Assembly: GCF_014898055.3 (NCBI RefSeq)
Contig: NW_023604861.1
Location: 96,226,083 to 96,290,082 of the forward strand
Direction: 5' to 3'
Origin: Talpa occidentalis
Lineage: Eukaryota > Chordata > Mammalia > Eulipotyphla > Talpidae
Length of the DNA: 64,000 nt
A model generated the notes under the pieces. The model ran no database searches. It worked only from the letters and a program-made list of their open reading frames with translations, and was not told the DNA's origin. Every line of letters starts with the position of its first letter. Position 1 is the first letter of the stretch. Position numbers and translations under genes: made by a program. Shown in pieces: positions 1 through 21,243 of this stretch.

Positions 1-655
1 CCTACCAATCAATCAGGTAATAAATTAGCTAATCCAGTCTCTAGAATAGTTCCACATGAGAAAGGAGGAGAAATGTGATTCAGAAGAATAAATAATTTGT
101 TCCTCAGCCACAATCTGGCCTGGACCTTGAGTTCTCTTCCATGAGCAAGGAGGATGAAGGAGAGAGAAGAAAAGGGCCTAAATTTGCCGCCACCCTCTTA
201 AGGGTCACTTTCTATGACACCACCTGTCCAGCCCCTGTACCCACACCTTCAGACTTCATATCACCCCTTCCTTCTCATAAGCTCCGGCTCCTAACCAGGT
301 GCTTCATGCAGGGGCCGAGGGACCGAGTCTGAGAGCTGGTCGTCTTATATTCTTCTTCAAAGAAAGATCAGATTTTATCTTGTTGTGTTTTCTGCATATT
401 TGTCAAGCTTCTTACATATACTAAATTTCCTTTTACCTCACCTGTGTCTACAACCCCTATTTGTTTGGACCCTGTGTCAAGCGAACTGAATCACCTGTAG
501 CATTCTAGTGGGCTCTACCTTCTTTGGTCCAGCCCCAGCCATAGCTGGATGTTGTACAAAAGGTAAAACAAATTAGTGGGTGGTGTTCATTTTTACCAAA
601 ACATTCATATGATTTTAGATAATGAACACTGATGGCTCATTTCAAATAGAATTTA

Positions 656-1009
656 ATGTATAAGGGCTCCCTTGATATGTTACAGTTTGTAGAGGGTACC
701 CATTGCACTACTCAAAGTCCACTTGAAACCCTGGCTGTGAATTACATTGATAACATCATAGTAATAATAAGGTGCACACAGCTACTCTTTTCTCTCCATT
801 TTTCATATAAAGAAACCGAGGTTTGGTGGTATGTAGATGGCTGGTCTAATCCATGTAGAAAATTAGTGATAAAAAAGTTGGATAAGGACTTGCATCCTCT
901 AATTTGTAGGCCCATCACTACAGAAGGGCAGAAGCCCAGTAGGGCTGGTCCTGTTTATATTCCCTTAGGCTTGGCTCTGGATGCTTCTCTCAGCCTATGT
1001 CCATCTTGA
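656..1009 (+). other. Possible endogenous-retrovirus pol remnant
   Basis: A 117-codon open frame contains LETLAVNYIDNIIVI, which loosely resembles the YxDD region of retroviral reverse transcriptases with the second Asp changed, and an EVWWYVDGWSN stretch about 50 residues later. The rest does not align to any domain I can name and no flanking LTRs are evident. If real it is a short, inactive fragment. Chance similarity is about as likely. Confidence 0.2.
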
Positions 1010-1418
1010 CTTAGGGTCTGGCCTGGCTAATTTAGCACTCTTGCTTACTGCCCTATCCCCAAGTACTCAGAAAAGGAGATAGAGTACATCATATTCAATA
1101 AGCTTTTGTAGAATGAACAAGTTGCCTTCAAAAAATCATCAGAAAGAGAGGTAAGGAGTAGTTACTCTAGTATTGACAACATGAAAGTTCCAGGTGCTAT
1201 ACCTTCCCTTCCATCATTATCAGACCCCCTAAGGTGCTGAAATATTAAGGACCTCCAGGGGATTTGATGGGAGGGACGTTGGACAAACATTGCCAAAGAG
1301 GTGATGCACCAGTAAATGGATAGGGGCCATGGGGAACCCATGTAAGTCTTAGGAGAAAAAGCAGCCCCCAGTGTGGGAGATACAGGAGGCATTTGGGTAA
1401 AATGGTCATAATTTAATA

Positions 1419-1628
1419 TAGTAGTTCTCAACCAGTGGCAGTTTTGCCCCCTGGGAATATATGGCAAAATCTAGAGATATTTTTGATTGTCATACTAGGT
1501 GGAAGCTGCAACTGGCATCCAACAGGCAGAGACCAGGGATGTTGCTAAACATCCTACAAAGCACAGGACAGTCCCCATGACTAAGAATTATCCAGCCCCG
1601 AATGCAAATAGAGCTGAGGTTGACCCTG
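1419..1628 (+). mobile_element. MER5A-like nonautonomous hAT DNA transposon
   Basis: Begins 'gtagttctcaaccagtggca' and contains 'gccagggatgttgctaaaca', then 'caaagcacaggacagtcccc', 'aagaattatccagcccc' and 'gagctgaggttgaccctg'. These match the MER5A consensus as I remember it, with the scattered differences expected of an old copy shared across placental mammals. There is no coding capacity. Confidence 0.85.
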
Positions 1629-2514
1629 TAAACATCACCAAAGAACTAGGATAACCAAATAATTCATCATTCAAAATAGGCATTTTGACAATGAAATGGG
1701 CATTGTTTAAATAAACACACCTATGGGGAGAGTGGCCATACAGTGGCAGACCAGGATGCACTGGCACTTTGCAAAGAATCCCTGGGTGAGGGAGAGTCTG
1801 ATCAGGGCCTTTGGAACTTGGGCACAGGGACAGGGGAAGAAGCGGGATGGGATCTCCAAAATGGGAAAGTTTGACAACCTCATGTAGAGGGGAGGTAGAG
1901 TCAGGGAAATCAGGACTTTCCAAAACTGCCTCAGTGTCACCAAACCTAGGATATGATCCACAAATAAAGAGAGAAATGGTTATCTATTTTGCTGAAAGTG
2001 GTTCTTTTCAGTAATGGAATTGACAGATGTGTGGTTTATGGACTTGATGCTAAGTACCTCTCAATCCACATCTCATTTGCAGTTCAGAGACAGCCAGTAG
2101 ATTTCTTGTCCCTCACAACTAACAGGTTGTATCCCCTGAGAAGGCCAGGTTAAGCAGTAGGAACCTCTCTGGCTCAGTGGGAAAGTCTGCGGTGATTGAT
2201 TAGCAGTGTCTGCTTCAGCTTCAAAGAAGGATAGCAGTGGGACTGGAGGCCACACCTGTGCCAACACTTCTTGGTTGAGGCCTTATTCTTGGTTCTCCTC
2301 AGAGCTGGGGCTGAAAGGAATGTGAGCTCTGAGTCAGGTGCCATGTGCTCTACTCATTCAGTCCAGCTGTACCAACATTATGCTGGATGTTGTGGGGAAT
2401 AAAGAAAAACCTAGAAGACATAGCCCTCAAGCTCCCTCTAATACCATGACATTTTCATGGATAAATAAATTCTCATAAATAAAATCACTGGAGAACAAAG
2501 AACTGTAATAGTAA

Positions 2515-10767
<8,253 letters not shown>

Positions 10768-11855
10768 TTGCCATGGGGACAGTGGGAGCCACCGAGCAAC
10801 AGGAGGACTCGGCCTGGGACAGGCCCCAGAGAGTCACACAAAGGAATCTTTATTTATTACATGAAAAATAACCACAAGTCCAGCGGCTCACTCCTTGTGT
10901 GGTTGACTTAATGAACCATGAAAGACAGGATGACTTTGCAGAAGGCCAAACTGTCCTCCAAGACTCCTTCATGAGGGTGGGAGTCCTAGGCAGTGAGAAC
11001 TGTCCCATTCCCAGAGAGACAAAGTTGGAGGAGAAATGTGGAGAGAAAAGGCAACAACTGAGGCACTGGAAGGGGTGGCCAGTGGGGCCTGCAGTGGGCT
11101 TAGAGGTACATGAGGCCACCTCTGTGGCTCCGTCATCAACACACTGTAGCAGTCGTGAGTGATAAGCGCTTTCAACCAACCCACAAGCCAGAGCCCATGA
11201 CAAGGCTCTCCCTCAGCCACTCTGCAAGTCACCCCGCCTACCCCTGAGCCGAGCCTCTGGATCTCCACCTCTGCTCTGCCAGCTTGGTCTTCCTGCTCCT
11301 CTTTCATGACCACAGGCTGTGGGCTGGGTCCAGTCAACCGGAAGCTTGATCCAGTGGCCAGCACACCTACTTTTTGCCTGTTGCTGTGAACATACAAGTG
11401 CACCCCAGATTTTCTCCTGCCAGTCATCCACAGTTTGAGACGGACTTTCCAAAGGGCCTCTGGCTCCTGGGGGGTAAGGTGCAACCTCCCAGGCAGAGCA
11501 AGGTGGAGTTGCTGGGGCCCGCTTCCCTCTCCCAACAGCCCCCGCCAAGCCAGCGTAAGCGTGCTGCCTGCAGCCCAAGCCCACAGCAACGGAAGAGCCC
11601 AGGAGGCAACCCTGGAAGCCAGCAGTGGAGGTTCCCGCTCTGCCCCCACACAGAGCTCTTGCCCCCAAGGCCTGACTGTAAATACTGTAAATGAAGCTGT
11701 TTGGGTCAAGCTTCCCTCCTTCCTACCCAGACTTTGGCCTCTCAGTGAATTGTCTCCCTGCGTGTTGGGCTTCTCTCCTTGATGCTTCTTTCTTTTCGAA
11801 AGATAACCCACCATTGCCACATGACTCAATAAACCATTGCTCTTCCTCTAAGGCT
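10768..11855 (+). other. PAX8: PAX8 3' untranslated region
   Basis: Sequence from the TAG to just past the AATAAA at 11828-11833. There is no further PAX8 exon. The end point is inferred from the signal; a longer 3'UTR using a later signal is possible, because my memory of the human transcript suggests a UTR of more than 2 kb. A 286-codon open frame runs antisense through this UTR and is treated as a chance frame. Confidence 0.7.
11828..11833 (+). terminator. PAX8: PAX8 candidate polyadenylation signal
   Basis: Canonical AATAAA in 'gactcaataaaccattgctc', about 1.06 kb after the stop codon, followed within 30 bases by the T-rich stretch ggctttttctg that could serve as the downstream element. 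No other AATAAA on the + strand lies between the stop codon and this site. Confidence 0.65.
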
Positions 11856-12239
11856 TTTTCTGCAGAGAACCTCTGGGCCCAGGGGTGAGGGAGCCCACTG
11901 TGGGGCTGAGGTTGAAAGGCCTATCTCTGCCCAAGGACTCTCGCTTAGCACCTCCCAATGCCCTTAGTAGATGTTCAACACCCAACAAACCACTCACTCC
12001 CAGCAAGCTTTGATTTCTCCAGCTCTGAGTAAATGTGAAGATAAAATGAGCACGTATATGGTGCCAGGCTAACCACACACTCCACACCAGTAGTTGCTAC
12101 TACAAACAGGAGGCTAGAGTGGCAGCAGGGTTGGGGGGGCCAGAGGGGCGCTGGCAAAAAGATCCAGGAGTAGCTCAGTGCTGGAGCCCACATAAACATC
12201 TCTGCGACCCTGTAGTGGGAGGGAGGGAAGGGAGAAGAT

Positions 12240-12400
12240 CTTTACCAGGCTCCATTATATGTCAGGTACAGTGAGGAGGGCCCACATAAATTAAGTTGAT
12301 AATAGCCCCATTTTACATATAGGGAAACTAAGGTCGAGGGAAAAAAACAAAATAACTTTCTCACCATGGGAAGCAGGGCACTCAATCAAGTCTTCTCTCC
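12240..12400 (+). repeat. MIR-like ancient SINE fragment
   Basis: 'ttatatgtcaggtacagtga', then 'ccattttacatatagggaaa' and 'ctaaggtcgaggg' follow the MIR layout. Diverged. Confidence 0.55.
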
Positions 12401-14286
12401 TTAATTCCAGCACTTGTACCAAGGGATGCTAGAGAGGTCTAGACCCAGTGTAGGTTCTGGGGCTGCCACTCCAGGTCTAGTTTCTTGTGGTTTGGTCCTA
12501 AAGACTTGACAGAGAACTGGGTGGTAAGGCCAGGAAGCAGTGAGGGAGACACAGAGACTTAGGATAACTCCTTTGCAAGAAATTTTGATGAACAAGGGGG
12601 GAAATACAATAAGGGTGACTACAAGGGTTCTGCCCAGTGGGGTGCTAGGCCCACAGGGCTGTCTAGTGTCTATGTGGACCATCTCCAGGTGGCACCCAAG
12701 CGGGATGAGCAGAGCCTTGGCTGGATGCCCAGGTTAGTATTGACAGTTTGACAACAAACAACTGGGATTGAGTCAGATGGAAGAGGGGACTCCTCACCCT
12801 TCATCAGAGCTCTCCTCACCCCACATAGAGATTCCAAAGATGAGCATCCGGGCCTGAGAGATGGAGCTCTTACCTCCCTGGTCATCCCAAAGGAAAGTGT
12901 GCTCACCTAGGATGGCATAAGAAGAGTGGAGCCATAGTGGGGTACCCTCCCACAAACAAAACCAGTCCCCTTCTCTTCTGAGGGGAGCTGATATGGGGCT
13001 CATTCTTCAATAGGACTTCCTGGCCACAAGCACAGTGGCAAGTCTGAATCCCATTATATCTGAGGCTGCTCATGATCATGGCCTTTGGGGCTCCTGAGTG
13101 CTTGGTTCTGGGGCTACAATGAACCCCACCCACCCAGGAATCACGTTGACATGCCAAGTGTCCTAAGAGCCTGCAGAGCAATCCTTTGCATTGACCACCA
13201 GAATCCCCTCTGGGCACACTCTGTGCCCCGGGAAGACCTCTCCAACCCCCAAGTCACAGAGGGGCAGACATGTACTGTACTTTTGCTGTGGGTGACCATG
13301 TTTAGAGCTCCCTTTCTCTGAGGTGAGGTGAGCACCCCAGGTCACTGGCCAGAGCAGGTGTTGGGGAAAGTGGTGTGTGACCCCAGTGCAGTAAGTCCTG
13401 GCCAGGACCTATCAATGGTCCTTGGATTCCCCTTTGGGGTTCAGAAAATATAGTTATCAATAATATTGAGGGAGAGATATGATTTGGGGTGCACCAGAAT
13501 TAGGGGTGGTGTGGGGTAAAGTTAGAAAGGCACACTGGGAGGCACAGTAGAGGAAAATGAAGAGAGAAACCTGGAGCATGACAAGCGTGTGGGCAGGAGT
13601 GTGGGCTGCTGCAAGTGAAGGGGCATGTAGCAGAGTCGGGACCTGGTTCCTTTGAAGGTGTATGGGAGTGGAATAGTGTGTTGGCAGAACTGGAGATGAG
13701 GTATGGGGCTCAGGCCTTCCCAAGGCATGGAGGGCCCCCAAACCCCCAGGGCACACAGGGACAGTCCCCTGCTCTGCTTGTGTGAAAGGGCTCTTTAGCT
13801 TTCCTAGCTACTCTCCCTGGTCCAACATCCTCACCACCCTCCTCCACTCCTCCCACCCTCCTTGTACCCAGAGGCCAGTCTACAGTGCCTGGACCTCCTA
13901 GGTACCCCTGTCCAACCCTGCCCGGTCCACCAGGTTGGACAGCACCCATAACCTATCTTTCCAAGGTGGCACTTGGAGCATCTGACCACTTCCCACAGTG
14001 AGCACGATGGGGCCTGGGGCAGCTAGGAGTTCTGCTTCCAAGGCTGGCCCCAGGCTGGTTCCAACCCCTCCCCTCACATCTTCAATATTCTTGCCATGAG
14101 CCATTACTAAAAATGTAATGTCTGCCCCTCATGTGCCCGATGCACACTCAACTCTCACCATAGCCTCAAGGAGGAGGAGTTAGTGACCACAGTCTAGAGG
14201 TCAGGAAATAGACCAGAGAAGCTGAGGAGCCTGCTGGGGTTTCCCATTGCCCGCTCTGCTGCCTTCACCCTCCTGCTTCCCTCCCC

Positions 14287-14289
<3 letters not shown>

Positions 14290-14325
<36 letters not shown>

Positions 14326-14326
14326 C
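14290..14326. repeat. (CA)n microsatellite
   Basis: An uninterrupted run of about 18 CA units followed by two cccctac units. Long enough to be polymorphic. Confidence 0.95.
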
Positions 14327-14948
14327 TACACCCCTACCTGCCTGTTGGTCAAAGATAAGACAATGGGGATTCCCTTGTCCTTTAGGGGTGGGTGCAGGAA
14401 GAGGGATCTGGGTGCCTCAGTGCCCCTAGTCAGTGGGTCTGAGAGTGAGCTTCAAGGCAGAGGGCTTGGGGTGTCCTTCCTGCCCTCCTCACCCTGACTG
14501 ACCTCTCTCCCCTCCCAGTCTTCAGAAAGTATAATAACTCTTCACAGAGACCCAGTTTCTTTCTGTTAACAAAATCCATTCACTTTCATCTTTCTCTCTG
14601 ATCTTGAACATGGGCCTAGCTTTGCGTTTGGGGAAACTGAGAGGAGAGGTGACTTTTGCAAGGTCATTCAGAGTAACTGGACCCACAGTCTGCTCCCTAA
14701 TCTAAGGCCTTAAATCTGGATGTGACCAGGCTTCTGCAGAGACCTCAAGCACCTGCCTTTGCTTTGAGGAGAGGGACAGAGTAAATTGCCACTCGGGGCA
14801 CCGCCTCCTACTCCCAAGTTGGTCACTGGGCCTGAATGAAAGCTCAGAACTCAGCATGTAGGCAAGTGAGAAAGGAGCTGGGTGGAGCTCCAGAGTACTC
14901 GGGTCCTCCCATGCACTCCATCCTTGGTCCTAAGTCTCCATATCCTCT

Positions 14949-15215
14949 TTTTTTTTAAAGAGTTATTTATTTATGCATACAAGAACTGGGGTGTAAGCCA
15001 GAGGTGCGGGGGGTGAGAGGATTCACCAGACAGAGCAGGGAGCAGAAGATGCAGATTGTCTGAAATGCACTGCTGAGGGGAGCAGCAGGCAAGACAGGAG
15101 AGGTCTGCTGTGCATGTGGGTTGCTCCCTGGCTGGCTGGGGATTGAACTGGTGCTACAATGGCTGGTGATAGCTTGATAGTGCTTTCTTTAACCTCTGCA
15201 CCACCAGGGAGACCC
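14949..15215 (-). mobile_element. tRNA-derived SINE
   Basis: Minus-strand family member: T-rich start (tttttttaaagagttattta), the body complement (cactgctgaggggagcagca) and the head complement (ctgcaccaccagggagaccc). The flanks repeat tctccatatcct / tctccatattct, consistent with an aged target-site duplication. Confidence 0.9.
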
Positions 15216-16149
15216 TAGTCTCCATATTCTTTATGGTCATCAAGCATTTCCATCTGTATTTGTCCTCTGCCTCAGTTTGTATGTGTCAGAGCACAGGAAA
15301 AATCATCTTATACCCCTCTGGGTTCTTCCAGGCTGGCAAATAGAGAAAACCATCTAGAAGTCTAGTAATGCCCTGTATACATCCTGTGTATGCAAGAGGC
15401 CACCATGACTGAGTGACGCGCCCACATGGCTTTAGGCATCATCTTCAATAGTTTTGCTAAGATGAGGAAGGCTGGGGTAAGAGAGGAGAAATTCAGTCAG
15501 GGCTTTACTGGAACAGAGGTGTTTATGCCTTCTCCATGGAAAAGAAAGAAACATGAAAAATAGTTTCTACTCAGCCCCCAAAGAAACCCTCCCCAAATCA
15601 AGCTTTAGCCAAAAAAAGACAAATTTGAAGTGGCCCATGTGTGCTCCCCTAGGCCTGTCACCTTCTGCACGCTCCCCAAAGGTTCAGAGCTCCTGCACTG
15701 TGCTCAAGAAGTGCCCGGAGCACTTCTTCCTTCACCCATCTCGTTACCTCAGGGCATCTTGTCCTCTCACTGCCTTCCTCCCCTCCTCTGGCTCTTTGGG
15801 GGACTCTGGGACACTGCCATGGAGGTAGTTATCTCCCAGTGGCAGGAGCCAGCCCCCTCACCCTGCTCACATGCACACACACCACCATCTCCCCTCCTCG
15901 GCATCTCTAAGCCCCTCAACCTGAACCAGATGCCTGACTTCCTAAAGGCAGCTAGAAGATGATGTGAGGACAGTCCCCTTGTGGTCAGCAGCCTCCCCTG
16001 GACCCTGGACCACACCCTTCTCCCACTACTGCATAGCCACGAAGGCTAAGCCCCAGAGGCAGAGAGGCAGATCTGGGCTGGGGGCTCGGGGCTGTGGGAG
16101 GTGGGAAGCAGGGCTCTGGGTGGGGAGAAGGGAGGTTGGGCTGGCTCCT

Positions 16150-16370
16150 CCACATCTGTGCCCGGTGGCAGGCAGCCAGGCTGTGGAGTGAAGCGCTGCC
16201 TGCGGCTCTCCCAGGGAAATGTGATTTCCCCTTGAGTGAAGCGGACTGTGCAGTGTGGAAATTGGCTCTTTTCTGAGCAAGCGGCGGCTGTTCTGGAGTT
16301 GGGGCGGGCTGGGGCCCGCGGGAGGCCGAGCTGGCCCCTGGAGTGAGCCGGGAGCAGCCATGTGCTGAGA
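16150..16370 (+). promoter_or_regulatory. Candidate conserved non-coding or promoter-like GC patch
   Basis: A repeat-free patch with a perfect 7-bp inverted repeat, gggaaat-gtg-atttccc (16214-16230), followed by a GC-rich stretch (gagttggggcgggctggggc) with CpGs. It sits 4.3 kb past the PAX8 poly(A) signal. A distal PAX8 element or an unannotated transcript start are both possible; nothing in the sequence decides. Confidence 0.3.
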
Positions 16371-18719
16371 ACTCATTAGGGATAAATCAAACTAGTACCA
16401 GCATGAAGCCAACACCCTCCCCCCCACCGAGCCTCCGTCCCCACCCTCTCAGAGACCCCCACTTCCCCTCTGCCTCCTTCCCTGCCAAGGCACCCTCCCG
16501 GTGGAACATGGGGAGGGAGCCCAGGCCCACATGCGTGTCACAATCACACACATACCCACCCGCCTGCTGCCCGAACTCCAGGAGCAGGCCTCAAAAGGGA
16601 GCCATGTTCATTACAAATAAATCTTTTCTTGTTTGCTTTACGTCTGCTCATTTTGGGGGTAATGATGAGGGGCATGGGTAGCAAGGGTAACTGGCAGCCT
16701 CAGGCCTTGCCAGGAGTATGGACTGGAACTCTCATCCCCTCACCTTCCCACCACCAGCAAACCACCTTCTCAACCCTGCCCCAACCTTCTGGGGGACTTG
16801 AGTGCAGAGGCCCCCAGCTGTGGCCGACATTGGATCCCCCAGGTATGTATGAGGACACCCAGAGAGTGTCACCAAAAGATTCCTCTGGCCAATCAGCCCA
16901 CCCGTTCCCCAGGGAATTTCATTGTAGCCAGAAGGGAAAGAAATCGTCCACAAACAGATGAGCTTGTTCTGACTGGAAACTCATTTCTGAACCAAAGAGG
17001 AAAAGGAAAAGAGAAAAAGGTAAGAAAAGGAAGTGGGACCAGACACGGTGACACCAGATCAAAGAGATAGCGAGGTGCTCTGCCTGCCACGTCAGGAGCT
17101 AAATTTATGGGTGTCACTGGAGCCACATATTGTCACAACAACCAGGCCCTAGTCATCATCATGGTTTCTACCCTGAAAGTGAGTGACTAGTGGTATTCTT
17201 GAAGAGCCTCGGTCTAGAGTATGGGGCTGTGGGACACCATCCTGTCAGCTCCCTAGTGGTGACCCCAGAGGATTCCTCAGTTTCCTCAGCTGTAAAAATC
17301 GTGGCTTGGACATGGGCGATCTCCACCTTTACTGCTCTGATTCCACAGATACCTGTGCAGTGAAAGGCAGTAAGGCCTCATCTGACTGGTTCAGGTATGA
17401 AACCCTCTTTCTTCCAGATTCCCCAGGTAACTTTCCGTCAGACAAACACCATATTTGGAATCTGGTCTCTGGGGCAAGAATGGGGTGCTTTTGGTTCCCA
17501 CCCACGTAGGCACTAAACTAAAATCACACTTCCCCAGGATTCCAGGCTGGGGCAGAAACCAGAGGGAAGCTATTTAGCCACAGTTAAAATAGGTTGAGGC
17601 AGAAGAAGTCAGCATAGCCTTTACATTATCTGATTCATTCATTCAGAAATCTTTTAAGAGTCACCTGCTGTGTGCCAGGCCCTGTGATAGGCACCTGGAA
17701 GAAAAGAAATGCATCCATTTGGGCTACTCCCCTTCCCCCATCTATCCCCTTTAAAAAAAAAAAAAAGAGCCTCCAAACTTAGAAATGAAACTTTTACAAA
17801 AGTCACTGTAGAGCAAGGTGGGAAAATGATGAAGTTCATGAGAGAGGTGATAGAAAGGACTGTCAGGACTCAGGTTATATTTTCAAAATCCCTCATGCCC
17901 CTCCCAGGCCTGTCTCAGGTATCCCTGTCTTCTGCAAGAAGCAGCCACTAGGAACACAAACCCTACACCTCTGGTCTGAAAGACCACTCTCTTATTCCCT
18001 ATTCTCCTGCGCTTCTGTGTTCCAGGAAAGACACGGGTGCTAAGCAAAGAAGATTCAAAATGTGAGCATCTTTTCCCAAACCCCTTCTCATCCCACCACA
18101 GCCACCAGCTGCCAGCCTTGCACCAGCCCCAGCGAACAAGACACGAGCCTGGGACCTAGGCCACCCCGAAATGTCTTTGTTCCTACAGGGGTGAAGAAGG
18201 CCTGGGTGCTCAGGGCCTCAAAACAGACTAAAAGTGCTCCTCCTCACACAGTTGTGGCGAGTCTTCCCATCTCACTACCACCCTGGCCAGGCGGGGGCCA
18301 GCAGCCCGGCTCCCTGCCCACAGCCCAAGAGACTGGCGAGAATGGGTGACAAGCAGAGGAGTGAGGCTCCGCTGAGGGGCTGGAGTGGAGCGTGCGTGGA
18401 GGTGGGGACACAGCTGGCTGGGAGTTCTAGGAATTTGGGTTCTCCCCTATCTCTTCCAGCTTAGGGTGGTGACAGTGATAGAGCTTGGGGACAGGCCTCA
18501 CGCTGGGATCCCATTCCCCATGCACATTTCCTCCCAGCTCTACTGGGAGGGTAGCGGGAGAGAGATAGATGACTGAAACACAAGGATGCTGTGGGAGAGA
18601 GGGAGTCGCTGGAGGGGGAGCAGGTGCCTTCTGCCAGCAGGCAGCCCTGGGTGGGGGTTGGGTAGGGGTGGGCCAAGACCCAGGCCAAGGCTCAGGGCCC
18701 ATCTGAGCATGTCGCCTGC

Positions 18720-18890
18720 TAAGGAGGAGAGGAGGCGGGGGAGGGGAGGGCGGGGAGGTGAATAAATAATAGGAAATAAAACTTCATGAAGCAGAAAATA
18801 AAAGGCAGATTATACAGATGTGGCAATTTGAAGGATCATTGCCTCTGTCCTCTTTTTAACTGCTGCATCTGGAGTTTTGAAGCAGCTTAT
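18720..18890 (+). promoter_or_regulatory. Candidate non-coding element with G-rich then A/T-rich blocks
   Basis: A G-run block (ggcgggggaggggagggcgg, able to form a G-quadruplex) passes abruptly into an A/T-rich block (gaataaataataggaaataa) and then ordinary unique sequence. No repeat family is recognised. Regulatory role is inference. Confidence 0.25.
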
Positions 18891-20768
18891 ACCCTCCCTC
18901 CCTCAGCCACCAGGTCCCCGCCTGGCTGGAGGCCCCCAAGAGGCCAAGGCACGCGTGGGGACAGTACCTCCGGTGGCTGAGACGATGGCATTTCCCAGCA
19001 CCACATGCTGCTGCCCAGCCCTGGACAGGCCCTCAGAGGTGGGGCCATGGGTGAAAGGGTGGGCTAGGGCTTTTGGGGTGCAGCCCTGAGAAAGGTGCCA
19101 CTGTGGCTGGTTTGTGTGAGGCAGGGGAGTATGAGCCTCAGGGCAGAGTATGCGTGAGGATGCACCTGGTTGAGAAGACCAGGGTAGGATGACAGGAATG
19201 TATGTGATGGTCAGGAGTCGGATGAGGGCTGGAATGGGCCAGGAGAATGTTTTCCCCTTGCAAAAGGGGTTTGGATGAGGGTTAGCTGGAGGGTGAGGTC
19301 TAAATCTCTTGGTATAGGCAGCTTCTTTCTCTCTCTTCATCAAAATTCATTTGTTAAGCCTCAATTTGACACTGTGCCAGGTGCTATATAAACAGACATG
19401 GTCCCTGCCCTTAAGGAATTTCCAGCCTAAGACACACACACTGACATTTTGTTTATTTTATTTTAAATATTAATGTATTCCCCACCTTGTTCCAGAGAGG
19501 ATTTGAGACAGCTCATAGGAAATGTATGCAATAAATTAGTAAAATATAAAAAGAAATAAAGCAGCAGGACCACAGAAAATAAACAAACAGTGGTATAGTA
19601 GGACCAAAGCTAGAAATTTGCTGTGAGTCTCTTGATAGCAGGAGAAAAGGCGTCACAGGCACTTACCTGGTCCTGTTCACCAGGAGACAACATACAAATT
19701 CTCAGGACAGGTAGACCTTTTCCTAGCTCTTGGCTGTAAGGGACACTAGTCACCTAGGTGCTGGTTTAGAGGACAGAGTGGGGAATGCCCTCAGAAACAC
19801 CCAGCCAGTTTGGCACATGCCCCCAGTGCTGCATATCAGCAGGCAGAGGCAAGCGGGTACTCCTAGTGCCAGCCTGGGTGGGGAGTGTTGGAACCCAGGC
19901 CATCTTGTGCAAAGAAGCCCTCTGTATGCGCTACCTGTGTCCTTCAATCTCCCTTCAACTCCTGGACTTTCTTCAAGTGGGTTTTGGACCACAGATTAGC
20001 ACGTGACCTTGACTGGAGTCTTAGGAAATACTCATAGCTGGAGTCAAGCTTCAGAAGCCCGGGCTTAGGGGAACAGGCAGGGGGAGGGGGCAGGGAGGGA
20101 CAAGGGGAGACAAGAAAAGACTGCTGAGCAGGCCCCAAATGAGGGAATCATCTCTTCTCTAAGAATCTCCTCTCAACCCTGTCTGTGTCACACAAGATGA
20201 GGACAAAGAGATCATAAAACCAGAAGCTTCTACCTGTCACCAAAGTCCACCTGCCTCATCTCCTTATATTCCTGCTGTGTTGCCTTTTAAAACAAACAGG
20301 AACGTCAGGAGGGACAGGCTTAAGGCAGACCCTGAGTTCAATCTTACGTGTCATGAGGAGCATCTCTACAGAAATGTACCATTTCCAGGACCAGGTCCTG
20401 CAGCTCCAATCCAGGTCTGAAATACAGAACAGAGGTCAGGGCTGAGATTTAGCTTCAGAGCCTTTTCAAGAAGCTCTCCTGAAGGCCCACAGTCAGCCAG
20501 GGTAGCACCCCCAGGCTCACCTTGTAGAAAGGCTGAGTTCAGGAGGAGCAAGTAGAGGAGGGACAGAAAAGGAGCGTGCCAGAAAGTAGAGGAACTGGGA
20601 GAAAGAAGGGCGCTGGAAGCCCAGGGAGGATAAAGTTTTGAGATTTACATTTTTCAACTCTAGGTGTCAGGGCCTAGATAAGAGCCTGGAGATGCAATGG
20701 AAACCAATTTGCCCTGGTCCTCCCTTGTGAAACTTATGCTTTCCTGAGAAAGAAGAGGAAGCCAGAGC

Positions 20769-20816
20769 AGGCCAGGCAGGGCAGGGCAGGGCAGAGCAGG
20801 GCAGGGCAGGGCAGGG
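20769..20816 (+). repeat. (CAGGG)n pentanucleotide tract with G-quadruplex potential
   Basis: About nine units, one interrupted (cagag). The last four G-triplets (20799-20816) are separated by CA loops and fit the standard G3N1-7 quadruplex pattern on the + strand. Confidence 0.85.
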
Positions 20817-21243
20817 CAAAACAAGGGAAGGAGGGGTGTAAAAATTACAAACTTCCCCGTGACAGAGTGAATGAGGAAGGAGGACCAAGGAAGTCTTTAT
20901 GGAGAGACGGCATCTGGGTAGCAGTTGCTTTTCTCCCCTTACTGGTCCAAGTAGAGCTCAGAATTTCCCTGCAACATTCTGCAGGAGGGAGGGGAGGAGG
21001 AGGAAATAATATCAAAACAGAGCAGGGAAGAGCACAAGGGGCTGTGGCAATGGATCACAGGTGCCATGGTGGGAGACCTATGGGGACTATACCTGAGGGG
21101 AGAAATCAAATATTGTCCAAAAATTAACAAAGACGTAACAAAATATTAATTGGAAAAAACCTTCCATTTCTGGACTTGAATTTGAAATTTTCAAGGAACA
21201 GATATTTTGTGTGCTAGAGTTCCCTCAGGAAGAGTGACTCTCA

